Part shown: in pieces, positions 37,001 to 45,237 of the stretch
Numbering within the stretch: position 1 is the stretch's first letter
Layout: each line of letters opens with the position of its first letter
Source: Stenopsyche tienmushanensis
Lineage: Eukaryota > Arthropoda > Insecta > Trichoptera > Stenopsychidae
Assembly (NCBI GenBank): GCA_008973525.1
Contig: WACJ01000528.1
Span: 1,178,001 to 1,242,000 of the forward strand
Length of the DNA stretch: 64,000 nucleotides
Direction: 5' to 3'
Position numbers and translations under genes: made by a program
The notes under the pieces: model-generated
Seen by the model: only the letters and a program-made list of their open reading frames with translations
Told to the model about the DNA's origin: nothing
Databases searched by the model: none

Positions 37001-39453
37001 ATTGAAGGTGCATAAGGCATGCATAAGTATACAATTGAAATTATGAATATATCACAAATTTACTTAGCAAACAACAACAGCTGATAGTTGTTATTTTTAC
37101 AGTTACTATTTTATTTATTCAAATTTCAATTTTCAAGTCTGATTTTGACGAATATTATTCAAATAAAAATATTATTTTCTCCGCAACATACATATGCATG
37201 TTAATCATACAGACAATTTGAATTCGGTCAAATGATCTGTGGCTCTGTTTGAGCTGAGGTTCCGATTTATTATGTTTAATCCGTTAATACTAACAGAGCA
37301 AAGCATCTTTAAAATTACATAACAATTTTCAGAAAATTACATGAAAATATGCCCGCAATATTGTTAGCATCATTTTATGAAATAAAGTAAAAATAAGACA
37401 TGAAAATACACATACGTGGAGATTTTTATCATATTAATCTGATATTCAAATTTTTTACTCTAAATAATAGAATGAGATAAGATATAGATATTTTATAAAA
37501 TTTATTTCCATGACACAGTGATCAAATAGACAAACATAGGATTAAAAATTGACAAATGGCAATGAGTAGATTGTTTTGCAATGAGAATGGTTGCAAAACG
37601 GACAAAGAAAAATTGTTATCAATATTCGATGGAATCATATTTTAGCATAAATTTCTTATGAATAATGAATCAAAGTAGTTCATTTCTGCGCCATTTCATA
37701 ATTAAAATATGAAAATTATATGCCAAATATTAACTCAAACAAATCTGTGCACTTAATGCGCATACAATGTTTTGATTGAGACGAGCACAAGCACACATCA
37801 GAGGAGAATTCGTGTAACCAAACGCAAATTAATTAACTTGAATACTGATGGTTGAAAAATGAACAGCAATTGGAACGCTCAATAGAAAAGTCATCAGACA
37901 ATTTTTCACATTTACAAATTAACACTTTACAGTCCGTGCTCGCGTTAACGCATGATGCGAATGACGTAACTTTACCTTGGAGAAAAAATGTGATGATCTT
38001 GAAAAATGTGACATTTTTGTGTAAATGTCATCTGTCAGCAAAAAATGGTAAATTGTATTAAAAAAAAAAAAAATTGTGAATACATCATGGACCACTGAAA
38101 CTTTTGCTGGTTTAAATATTACATCAATTTTACAAAAGAAGTGGATTTTTATGAATTTCATATGAAAATTGCCAACTCTAAAGTGTCGGTGATATGAACT
38201 ATTGTTGTACAGGTAAATGACAATGTAAAAATGAATAAACGCTCAATTGATCTTATAATGTAATGTAATTATTATACTTCTGTTAGTTTCGATTTTAATT
38301 TCAGTACTGTGATATGTTCAAATGCATAAATTTCTTTGCAATGATTTACTTTTAAATTCTACATCAGATAAATTATACGGATTGGTTACCTTCAATTACA
38401 TCAAATCAACATTAAACACATATACCTGATGACAAATTTTATGTCTGTTTTGGTGTAAATTTAAAATATCGGAAATAAAAATAGAACATTCACCTCTGAG
38501 AGAAATAGTTCTATTTTAATCGACTGGTCTGTGTTCGACGTTTGCAGTAATTGCTGCAGAGCCGTGTGCAGCAGGAGCACTCCGTTGTAGGCCGATCGGA
38601 CGGCTAAGGCTTTACTATCCCATATTACAACTTTCTCCGATTTCGGCAAAAATTGAATACCTATAGGTTCGGAAGAATTGCCTGTAAAGTAAAAGAATAA
38701 AAATCATATGGGATTCATACACCGAAATCAAAGCTATGGCGTTAAAATACGATTAATGTTTTCGGTTTATAAAATTGTTGCGATATACAAAACGAATCTG
38801 ATATATGCAGTTCGATTGCGACTATCGGGTTTGTCGTATTCAGCATATAGAAGTCGACGCTGGATTCGAAACACGGTTTAAAAGAGTGGGCGATCGACGA
38901 CAGCGTCGATTGTGCGATTTTAGAAGAGAAGCAAATATTATTTATCAGTTTATCTTCCATCATGGTCTAAAATGACTGTCGAATATGGAGCTTTTGAGGA
39001 CTTTAAAAATAATCTTTCGGTAAAGAGAAAGATAATGCACGAGGAAAGTCGATCGTCGAAAGTTAAAAAATAACAAAGGAAAAATGGAAAAAAAAAACAT
39101 TCACTGCGATTATAATAGGTGTGTTTTTCCGCGATGACGGACGCGGGGGGAAAGTGAAATGTGTCAGTCCGGAGTCGCGACTCGCGAGTCGCAGGCGAAG
39201 GTGATCCGGGAAAGGGCGGCGCAGTACCGGGAGTAGCCTGATGCAGCGTGGCGCCGGAGATGGCGTCGAGCGCGCGCAGGGCTCCGGGCGGCGCGGCCAA
39301 CAACAGCACGTTGAGGCCCGGGTGGTAGGCGAGCGCGCCGCCAGCGCCCGCACCCGCGCCCCGAGTGCGCCCCTCCTCGCGCAGCGCCCGCGCCATCACA
39401 CCGCACTCGCGCTCACACACGCACACGCGCCCATCGCTAGACGTCAACCAGCC
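2640..39453 (-). CDS. Birc6: BIRC6/Bruce: BIR-domain giant E2 ubiquitin-conjugating enzyme, 60 exons
   Basis: This gene encodes the very large inhibitor-of-apoptosis protein that acts as a chimeric E2/E3 ubiquitin ligase. In its family it marks caspases, pro-apoptotic factors and autophagy factors and sits on Golgi and vesicle membranes. I followed colinear similarity to the vertebrate protein through 60 minus-strand exons; every intron has GT-AG ends and all splice phases agree. The summed length is 14,025 nt (4,675 codons with the stop), close to the roughly 4,850 residues of known orthologues. Domains in order: WD-like beta-propeller pieces from about residue 30, BIR at about 270-336, a long helical-repeat middle, and UBC at about 4,343-4,600. 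Exon coordinates are in the block entries below. The true start codon is unresolved: exon 1 as modelled begins at a splice acceptor. Introns contain several transposon insertions but no coding exon is visibly broken. Confidence 0.96.
2922..2995. repeat. Truncated CATCAT-type interspersed repeat
   Basis: This begins with ATCATCATCATAGTGCAGCC followed by a CACTGCTGAACTATGG motif shared with longer copies at 27.38 and 49.86 kb. The copy is truncated after about 70 nt and lies in BIRC6 intron 59. It resembles short non-LTR-derived or SINE-like repeats common in moths; the exact family is not known to me. Confidence 0.55.
4135..5926 (-). CDS. Birc6: BIRC6 exons 49-55 (pre-UBC helical region)
   Basis: Exons: 49 5740-5926, 50 5384-5583, 51 5141-5311, 52 4829-5024, 53 4529-4718, 54 4358-4454, 55 4135-4279. 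These match the end of the BIRC6 scaffold almost word for word in places: [17 protein letters not shown] (49), [18 protein letters not shown] (51), [21 protein letters not shown] across the 52/53 junction and EVMKRLQF (55). The 3.3-kb intron before exon 49 (5927-9228) is the one that received the tandem mariner elements. Short flanking introns otherwise hold nothing recognisable. Confidence 0.94.
6301..7430 (+). mobile_element. Mariner-family element copy 1 (decayed, in BIRC6 intron)
   Basis: A TA dinucleotide at 6299-6300 precedes a left terminal repeat (GGGGTATCGAAAAGAAATAG) related to the cleaner repeat of copy 2. The transposase frame 6493-7152 keeps the helix-turn-helix part ([32 protein letters not shown]) and the first catalytic block [10 protein letters not shown], then stops early. 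Downstream, ILQQDN of the second catalytic block is readable near 7190 before a MITE interrupts it. The right terminal repeat is not visible. The element is on the strand opposite to BIRC6 and is certainly non-autonomous. Confidence 0.85.
7210..7374. mobile_element. TTAA-flanked MITE nested in mariner copy 1
   Basis: A 165-bp element with 21-bp terminal inverted repeats (CACATTCCCATTGGGTTATGC at the left; the right end is its complement with two mismatches). It is flanked by TTAA (7206-7209) and TCAA (7375-7378), consistent with a piggyBac-type TTAA duplication with one later mutation. It has no coding capacity. It interrupts the mariner second catalytic block just after QQDN. Confidence 0.7.
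7441..8580 (+). mobile_element. Mariner-family element copy 2 (full length, frameshifted)
   Basis: About 1.14 kb, bounded by well-matched inverted repeats of about 26 bp (left GGGGACCGAAAAGTAATAGG from 7442; right complement ending 8580) and by TA on both sides. The transposase is broken by frameshifts. The HTH region ([19 protein letters not shown]) is open at 7706-8035, the CDEKW block sits in a second frame near 8000, the [11 protein letters not shown] block is open from 8235, and [15 protein letters not shown] gives the third Asp of a D,D34D triad. It lies head-to-tail about 140 nt or less from copy 1 and is of the same family. Confidence 0.9.
9229..17702 (-). CDS. Birc6: BIRC6 exons 26-48 (C-terminal half of the scaffold)
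   Basis: Exons: 26 17539-17702, 27 17372-17459, 28 16292-16420, 29 15829-16072, 30 15459-15700, 31 15242-15377, 32 14911-14988, 33 14635-14757, 34 14249-14542, 35 13931-14161, 36 13090-13226, 37 12817-12935, 38 12377-12621, 39 11901-12293, 40 11712-11832, 41 11340-11545, 42 11190-11267, 43 10960-11116, 44 10658-10806, 45 10183-10452, 46 9884-10102, 47 9604-9750, 48 9229-9422. Exon 27 (88 nt) was found only because the phases of 26 and 28 disagreed; it encodes [17 protein letters not shown], matching the orthologue. Exons 35-37 ([38 protein letters not shown]) form a second galactose-binding-like fold. Exon 34 has two in-phase acceptors (14542 or 14536). Exon 43 carries the [20 protein letters not shown] segment. 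Confidence 0.92.
16950..17340 (+). mobile_element. Decayed piggyBac-like relic in BIRC6 intron 27
   Basis: Around 17118-17150 the sequence encodes GDILLLA followed by a broken copy of the piggyBac WNDKRMVT motif, closely similar at the nucleotide level to the better relic at 29.5 kb. No intact frame or terminal repeats are visible. The relic lies between exons 27 and 28. Confidence 0.45.
19690..20490 (-). mobile_element. R1-clade LINE reverse-transcriptase relic
   Basis: Minus-strand frames encode the lead-in typical of R1-like LINEs ([17 protein letters not shown] near 20250) and the RT start [20 protein letters not shown], then [20 protein letters not shown]. The intervening catalytic part is deleted and frames are shifted. 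The relic lies in the 3.2-kb intron 25 of BIRC6, in the same orientation as the gene. Confidence 0.75.
20938..30701 (-). CDS. Birc6: BIRC6 exons 8-25 (N-terminal half of the scaffold)
   Basis: Exons: 8 30444-30701, 9 30152-30327, 10 29135-29319, 11 28868-29056, 12 28617-28760, 13 28299-28457, 14 28061-28215, 15 26800-26929, 16 26154-26384, 17 25347-25558, 18 24997-25244, 19 24643-24860, 20 23445-23576, 21 22117-22380, 22 21850-21981, 23 21564-21780, 24 21329-21467, 25 20938-21181. Recognisable orthologous stretches include [20 protein letters not shown] (exon 12), [13 protein letters not shown] (13), [19 protein letters not shown] (14), the [15 protein letters not shown] segment (17) and [19 protein letters not shown] (21). 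Exons 12-14 form the jelly-roll-like discoidin-type fold of the scaffold. Donors of exons 11, 16 and 17 are non-consensus GTT forms but keep phase. Introns carry a pogo-like MITE, a TTAA-flanked MITE, a CATCAT repeat, a piggyBac relic and a DDE-transposase relic. Confidence 0.92.
22690..22945 (-). mobile_element. Tc1/mariner-like DDE transposase relic
   Basis: The minus strand reads [19 protein letters not shown] then [12 protein letters not shown], followed in the next frame by WF-stop-stop-DG. This is the decayed W-F-Q-Q-D-G catalytic block of an insect DDE transposase, with both Gln codons (CAG) turned to TAG. The same family recurs at 47.06-47.33 kb. It sits in BIRC6 intron 20. Confidence 0.6.
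22946..23420. other. GC-rich repeat-like segment, possibly a retroelement end
   Basis: Following the DDE relic, this intronic stretch is much richer in GC than its surroundings and contains CTCTCTCTCTGTCTC, an AATAAA motif near 23129 and CpG-rich blocks. TG...CA boundaries around 22968-23282 could be a solo LTR, but I found no matching second copy or clear duplication. Its nature is open. Confidence 0.3.
24402..24414. repeat. Poly-G run of 13
   Basis: Thirteen consecutive G in an AT-rich intron (intron 19 of BIRC6). Such a run can form a G-quadruplex-like structure and is prone to length errors in assembly. Confidence 0.9.
26604..26777. mobile_element. Pogo/Tigger-like MITE
   Basis: A 174-bp element starting CAGTGGAACCTCAGGTTATG and ending with a near-complement (GAGATTCCACTT), flanked by TA on both sides (26602-26603 and 26778-26779). 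The CAGTGG-A-CCTC terminus is typical of pogo-group non-autonomous elements. It ends 22 nt from the donor of BIRC6 exon 15. Confidence 0.65.
27030..27237. mobile_element. TTAA-associated MITE, copy A
   Basis: The right end reads AAGGGAAAGG followed by TTAA (27238-27241). The left end (ATTTCCTTTACTATGGTGTA) is an imperfect complement of it. The interior shares long stretches with copy B at 58.77 kb in inverted orientation, for example GTATTTACTACACT, TAATAATGGGAAT and GAAATATAATA. TTAA plus a CCTTT-type terminus suggests mobilisation by a piggyBac-like transposase. Confidence 0.6.
27383..27600. repeat. CATCAT-type interspersed repeat
   Basis: About 220 bp closely related to the copy at 49.86 kb: it starts ATCATCATCATAGTGCAGCC and shares GGGGTTACA-CCATCTCGTCTG, ATTCGCTTGATATTGAAG and a GAACGCTTTCGCGACC end. 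It lies in BIRC6 intron 14. Confidence 0.65.
29520..30147 (+). mobile_element. piggyBac-like transposase relic abutting BIRC6 exon 9
   Basis: Broken frames encode [19 protein letters not shown], then a C-terminal part that is open at 29830-30159 in one frame and includes the zinc-finger-like CSVCSNRK and [13 protein letters not shown]. These correspond to the DDE third block region and Cys-rich tail of the intact element at 60.4 kb, but belong to a different subfamily. Stops and frameshifts are many. The relic ends within a few bases of the exon 9 splice donor (30151) on the opposite strand. Confidence 0.75.
30838..39453 (-). CDS. Birc6: BIRC6 exons 1-7 (WD-like N-terminus, BIR, large exon 7)
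   Basis: Exons: 1 39228-39453, 2 38494-38681, 3 36533-36667, 4 35214-35470, 5 34743-34944, 6 33950-34190, 7 30838-33832. Exon 1 is strikingly GC- and CpG-rich and codes for an R/G/A-rich stretch followed by [13 protein letters not shown] and [11 protein letters not shown], matching the first propeller blade of BIRC6. Exon 2 carries the [11 protein letters not shown] blade. Exon 7 (2,995 nt) is by far the longest. It holds low-complexity Ser/Asn/Asp-rich sequence between propeller segments such as [20 protein letters not shown] and the [12 protein letters not shown] jelly-roll-like part. Upstream of exon 1 an in-frame TAG directly abuts the acceptor, so the first Met is either further upstream or internal (a Met lies within CGVMARAL). 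Confidence 0.9.
34743..34944 (-). CDS. Birc6: BIRC6 exon 5: BIR zinc-binding domain
   Basis: This exon encodes the single BIR fold of BIRC6, which binds caspases and the IAP-binding motifs of pro-apoptotic antagonists. The zinc ligands follow the family pattern C-x2-C-x16-H-x6-C: C295, C298, H315 and C322 in model numbering. They sit in [30 protein letters not shown] and [19 protein letters not shown]. All ligands and the conserved Gly and Trp residues are present, so the domain looks functional. Phase: the exon starts with the third base of a Lys codon and ends in phase 0 at PLS. Confidence 0.95.
35690..36390 (+). mobile_element. Mariner relic of a second subfamily (BIRC6 intron 3)
   Basis: Readable pieces in plus orientation are [19 protein letters not shown] with SRRPSTSG (HTH and GRP motif), then [16 protein letters not shown] (second catalytic Asp block) and GTQLNPS / [12 protein letters not shown] near the C-terminus. 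Many stops and a large internal deletion are present. It is clearly different from the family at 6.3-8.6 kb. Confidence 0.7.
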
Positions 39454-40201
39454 CTATGCAACTACCAACCTAACAAACTCACCGAAACGCCACCGAATTC
39501 GACTATTGCGAACCAGCAAAAATTCGATCGATCCATCTAAAAATACCCTCAATCGAATCTTAAATTTACAATAGTAATTTCAACGATAAGCCTTATTTTT
39601 AAAATGCCCAATCGTATTTACGATGCGTACAAAAATATTTATTTTTTATTCGAATAATTTTATTATTTTTTCATTAAAATTTCCGATTTTAATAATATAT
39701 ACGCTAATATTATCGATAGCCATTATACTGATTTAAATACATAAAAACAATATTTAATAGCATTTTATATTAATTTTATAGCAACAATTATGTTCATTCA
39801 TTGGAAATAATACAAATCTTTTTGATAATATGGTTATCTTTGCGCCAATGGAAAAAATGTATTTTATAAATTAGCCAATCACAATATCTTAAATATTTTT
39901 TTTAAAAAATACTGATATTTAAAATGAATTAATATGTTTGCTGCTATAATTAAATAACGCTAAACAAAATAAATTGGATAATCATATCGAATTGTATTTA
40001 TTAAATGAATGTATTATTTATCATTTGATACATATTATTGCAAATAATGACTCCTAATACAAGCCCTTTATTATCCGACTTTGGATTGAACGGTTGATCG
40101 CGAAATATGGGGCCGACAACCTTCAGAAGCTAAATGCGTCTCGATTACGAATACACTCCGTGCGTTTAATGCACCGCATTCTTCAATCCATATCATATGC
40201 C

Positions 40202-40396
40202 AGGGGTCACCAAACTTAATGTCATCGAGAGCCGCATACGATAATCTCAACAGCTTGGACTATCACAATATGTTATTCAAATAATTATGACGATTCATTT
40301 TTTTATTCGAAATGCAATCGATTATATTGCATCGGATCGCGTAGTCTCATTTAATGCATCGAAGAGCCGCATGCGGTTCGCTGACTGCTGTTCAGC
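40202..40396. mobile_element. hAT-like MITE
   Basis: About 195 bp running from CAGGGGTCACCAAACT to a partly complementary end (GGTTCGCTGACTGCTG), with internal GAGCCGCA motifs near both ends in opposite orientation. The CAGGGGTC-CAAACT end is typical of hAT-type non-autonomous elements. I could not see a matching 8-bp duplication. Confidence 0.5.
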
Positions 40397-41059
40397 TATA
40401 CCTGTCCGGTGGCTTCGGTCATGCTACAGTTTTACAAGACATCCATCACCTATGTGAAGATATTTATTTATGGAAAACACAAACAGAATGATTAAAAAAT
40501 AATTTAATCTCGTTCTCATTGAGAGTACTCAATAAAAATCATTGTACTCCAATTGAATAAGATGACTTTAGTTATTCTCGAAATTGATTACATCATATGA
40601 TGAATAATGCCAATGATCAACATGAGGATGTATTTTATTTGGATTCAAATCGAATGCTAAATTTTATTTTAAGCGTGTCATTCGTATTTATCCTATTAGA
40701 CGTTTCATGCAAATGTATCTTAATCTTATCTATGTCAGATAAAGAGCATACCTTAATTTCCAGTCTACTCATAATGACTCCTAGATGTTTCCAAATCATA
40801 AAACACAGCAATACCAATTAATTACAGTGTTTTTTCGAATATTTAGGGGTAAAAAATAAAAAGGAAGGAAGGGCACATCATGATTCTAGCATATCACTCG
40901 GATGTCCCCGCTGATGGGACATTAAAGTTTATTAATGATTACGGGGAATCAACTTATTTCAGCACAACCTTTTGAGTAATACATGTTTAACTGTTCTGTT
41001 TCTGTTGAAATAACACCGAAAATCAAATCAAAATATGATACAATTTCTAAGATATATAG

Positions 41060-41170
41060 CGGGTTTTACATCAGAAGAGAATGTGAGAAGTGCACGTGGA
41101 AAGACAAGAGAATCATCACTCTGCTAAGCACCTACCACAATACAGGAATGCAATCTACCCCCAGAACTTT
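41060..41170 (+). mobile_element. piggyBac transposase fragment
   Basis: The plus strand encodes CTWKDKRIITLLSTYHNTG, matching WKDKRIVTMLSNWHSNG of the intact piggyBac transposase at 60.4 kb. Only this short block is left; a mariner relic follows directly. Confidence 0.6.
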
Positions 41171-41224
41171 ACATAAGCTAAAATGGTTATAGATTATATA
41201 ATAATATGGTTTGATGTATTGTTT

Positions 41225-41640
41225 TCTGCGAAAGTCAAAAGTTAAAAAACGAACTTTCCCTTTTAATTTTTGATGTAAAACTTCTAATCGTCGATAATAA
41301 ACTTGTGCAGTTAGAGTTTCTCTCGTTTTCATTGATTCATAAAGAATTTTTCCCAGCATATCCCACCATATGCACACAAGAACCTTCTTTAAAGTCAATT
41401 TGGTCTTAGGAATTGGAATTGGGAGTTCTTTTCAAGAAAGCCATTGATTTTTTTGTCGTATATTATCATAAATGCTGTTCAAAAAGGGACTACTTTGTTG
41501 TGTTTGTTGAAGACGTGCGGTATGCATTGTATCCCATAACACCCATCCTATTCGTTTTGCCGATGAGTTTTAAATCTGTTTTCACAGTGCTCATCAGATT
41601 GTCATCTATCTTGAGAATATTGTCCTGGAAATAGCCATAA
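41225..41640 (-). mobile_element. Mariner relic, same family as the 6.3-8.6 kb copies
   Basis: Minus-strand pieces read GKTNRMGVMGYNAYR, KNQWLS and LTLKKVLVCIWWDMLGKILY followed by YYRRLEVLHQKLKG. They align with [23 protein letters not shown] and [17 protein letters not shown] of the intronic mariners. The catalytic DEKW region is deleted. Confidence 0.7.
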
Positions 41641-42098
41641 GTTATGTAGCAGAAGATTGTATAAAATTATGTAGATCATTAAAATGCTTCATAAAACTTG
41701 TACAGACCTATTTAAATCCATTCCACAAAGGCCAACAGCAAAACAAAATAATAAACTCATATATTAGCTAACGATACAGTTATTAATCGACTCACACTTT
41801 AATTCAACAAATGCGAATTTAGATAATACATCGAAGATCAATATCATAGTCTGAAATATTTTAAAGCGCTAAATAACGCATGTGTCTGTAAGCATTAGAC
41901 ACAATTTAAAATCATTTAAACCGGCGGAGGGATGTTTATTTGCAAACAATTTTGCAATCATTTGAAAGACGTGGAATTTTTTTAATAATAATTTATTACA
42001 AGTGTAGAATCTATTAAAAAGTAACACGTATTGAGTTTTTTTTATAACATGACAAGCAAATAATTAAGTATAAAAACATACAAAAAGAACATATTATA

Positions 42099-45000
42099 TC
42101 ATATGGACGGAATATTTGAAAATATTTGTGTTACACTATAATACCTACTGCTTGAATATTTATAGTATGGCTCTCTGCAGGGAAATGATGGATCGTTAAC
42201 TTCTTTTAATATTTCTATTAAGCTCTCTTTTACCGATTTCAACTCTTCTTGTCCATAGAACCTGTATTTAAACAATTTATATTGAATTATATGTAATTGG
42301 TGTCTTTATTGACTGTTTATAATGGTAAAACTCTTTGAAATATTAATTTTTCCATTTATTAATGGAAATTGATAGTCAAAAGATGAGGCTTGGTTTTGTA
42401 ATATATAATAAAATAAGCTTGTTATTGATGTAATAGTTGCTTTATGCTATGTATAGACATAGTAGATGCAGTACATGTGTGTTGTGTGCCGATGATGTAT
42501 GCAACGGAGACGGAGTGACTATAAACGATTCTTTCTGATCTATGGATCAGATTTCTATGGATTGGTTATAAATCACAAATTAAAGGACGTTCCACATAAA
42601 GCGAAATATTCTATTTTTTCACTTTTCATTAGATTATACTCATATTAAATAATAATAATCTTACCCGCTATGCATTTCAAGAGTGTTCCAAGCATTTTCA
42701 TCATATTGATTCATCAAATGTAAAGATGTAAATACCGTCCCAGCAGCTAACAGCGATGGCAAAATCCGAACAAAGCGGCTATCCAATAAAGCACAATCCA
42801 ATAAATAATGAGCACACTGGGCGACTATCTGTTTATAATAAAAAATTCAGTTAAACGTAGTATTCGTATCATTTTCATTAACGATAATATTTTAGTTTTA
42901 TTCTTAACAAAATTATTAAGGATATTTGAAATAATTGTAGAAAAAAGTACTCGCATTAGCTCCGGAAAGTTTCAGTTTCAATATATAATAGTGTATGAAA
43001 ATACTAAAATCAATCGTGTTGACATCAAAATTGTTAGCCTTAAATACTTCTTTTTCCATCATTATCAGCTGATCATTCGTGTAAGCTCCACATGTTTGTT
43101 TGACCATCCATGATACCTTAAAATATACATTTTTTTACCGCTGTAAAAAAAAACTGTTACAAAGAAGATTACCCGAGGAAATTAAGTAATATAATACATT
43201 AAATATACATGTTCTATCCTTTTATAATGAAGGATTATAATTAAATATCACACATTTTTATGGTAACTATGTAGAATTGTCTATATATATGCGTAAAGAG
43301 ATTTAAATGAATGACGTTAACAATGAACAGCTATACGTATATTAATTCAATTTAGAAGATCTACAAGTCAACATCGTCAATTGATTAAAAAGGACAATCA
43401 CTTTATTAGATCCAAGGATCCAAGTTCTCTCAGTTCTATTCAATTAACAATCATATACTGCTTAATAAATTCATGTTTGCAATTCAAAGTGGGTAACGGG
43501 TAACCAATAACGCTATATTATTTTAGAGATAAATTATATTAATTAATTCTTTTGCGATGGGAAACTCATATGTAAATTCTCCATCGCCAAGCATCGACAA
43601 TTAAAAAATGTTTCTTTAAAATACTATTTACCTCTTTGTGATCCACAGAGTGATATTTTAACGATATCCAATACGAAGCAACCGCAACTAATTGCAACAT
43701 ATTTAACGGTATATCAATTGAATCGAGCGTTCTATCCATGATTCGTACGGCTGTATGCACCAAGCTATGTTCTGTTTTCATATACGCCTGTATTTATATA
43801 AAGTAGGAAGAATTAATTCAAAGAGTAGCTTTTAAAAATATAAATATTCATGCGTTTTAAAAAATCAAACTATTTATATACATGTAAATGAAAAAATACA
43901 ATAATAATCAAACCTGAAGCTTTATAAGCCAATTTACAACAATTGCTCTATTAGAATTTGTAATTGAAAATTTTTTCAAGAATTCCTCCGATAAATAATG
44001 CTTATATTCTTTTTTAAGCTGATAATTCACTATATGCTTTAGATACGGGGTCGAATAAAGCACCGAATGGACGACTGAAATATACGTTTAAGAATTAAAC
44101 GGTGTAATAACTAGAATGGAAGACATTAAGACATATATTGTAAATGAAATACCAATAAGTATTTTAAAATATAGGATGTAAGAAATTATTTTTGCACAAT
44201 TTAAGCAATTCATTAATAATGCGTTATTAAATTACATAATATATGTTGTTAATAAACCAACCATAATTTTCTTTATTGTCGAGATAAACTACTCCTAATA
44301 AATTATAAACGTAAGCCGCATGGTGAGACTTTTTTTCACATTTAGTTTTCTCATCTGGTAAATAAAGAGGCGACAAATGCTTATTAATTCTCTTCTTTCG
44401 TAATAAATGAACATTATTTGATACGTCGATATCACTAAATCTTTCAGGACTTAAATAATCTTTTGGTTCGCCTTCTTTTAAGGATAACTCATTCAAATTA
44501 ACACTGTCTATATTTTTAGCTTTTGAAACGCACTTCCTGATTTTTTTTATAGCTATAATATTTGATTCCGGAGCCAAAGTATTTGCAGGCGTACAAATTT
44601 CATTCATTAATGATTTATTATTTTTTGTCTCATTTAAGTTTTCCAAAACTATCCCAGAAGAATTATTAATAGACTCATTTTTCACATCCTCATTTTCATC
44701 GATGAAAGAATTGCTGTTATCAATTATATCAAAAAAGCTTGTGCTTGTTAATTCCATACAATCATATTCCCTTTCTCTTGTTATAAAATTGGTACGATTT
44801 AAAATTTCTACATATTGATTTAAATCGTGCATATCATCTGATTTCGTTTCACTTTCATTTAAGCTTTCTTCGTGAATAACTGTCAATTTATTGTCAGGAG
44901 ATGACGAAATCCTTTTTGTATTATAATTAATTGATTTGCTATCTAAATTTGCACAATTTGTGTTTTTATTCAAGTGTTCATCATGGAAAATTTCTTTTAA

Positions 45001-45237
45001 CGGTTGTCTAACACTTTTATTAGATGAAGATATTATAACATTGGGAACATTCGGTGCGTGCACTTGAACAGTTTTATTCGTTTTAATGAAAGATTTTTTT
45101 CTATTTGATAACTGCTTATTCACAATATGAGGTGGTTTAACATTTTCTTTGTCACATTCATCCAACTGAGAAAATTTCTTAGTTGACTCAATCTTTTGCT
45201 GGAGAGATTTTTTGTTTTTATTTATAACGCCCGACAT
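42099..45237 (-). CDS. Divergent mitotic-type (A/B-like) cyclin, six exons
   Basis: Modelled exons: 44262-45237, 43914-44074, 43632-43787, 42951-43116, 42665-42824, 42099-42261 (TGA 42099-42101). All phases agree; total 593 residues. The long Ser/Asn-rich N-terminus has a KEN box (residues 30-32) and a D-box RQPL (77-80), as in APC/C-destroyed mitotic cyclins. The first cyclin box starts NRAIVVNWLIKLQ (about 367-379) and the second contains HYLLDCALLDSRF and ILPSLLAAGTVF. The CDK-contact segment that is usually K-[YF]-E-E reads KYHS (423-426), so the conserved Glu is missing. The first donor (G/GTTGGT) and the acceptor at 42824 are weak. I chose the ATG at 45237; an in-frame ATG lies 13 codons upstream. 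It could be a fast-evolving cyclin A, B or B3; I cannot say which. Confidence 0.85.

Larger units (their letters stand above)
39454..42098. other. Intergenic region upstream of BIRC6, made of transposon debris
   Basis: This lies between exon 1 of BIRC6 and the cyclin stop, both on the minus strand, so it should hold the BIRC6 promoter and any missing first exon. The first 100 nt contain an ATG frame at 39536 (minus) discussed in the findings. The rest is AT-rich with a hAT-like MITE (40202-40396), a piggyBac fragment (41060-41170) and a mariner relic (41225-41640). No promoter element can be singled out with confidence. Confidence 0.5.

Noticed and set aside
39228..39447. Start of BIRC6 at the codon opening [10 protein letters not shown]
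   Set aside because: That codon is TTG, not ATG, and the reading frame continues two codons further (G-W) to a splice acceptor, with W matching the orthologue; it is not a start.
39241..39540. Plus-strand frames across the CpG-rich BIRC6 exon 1
   Set aside because: GC-rich sequence leaves all frames open; only the minus-strand frame matches BIRC6.
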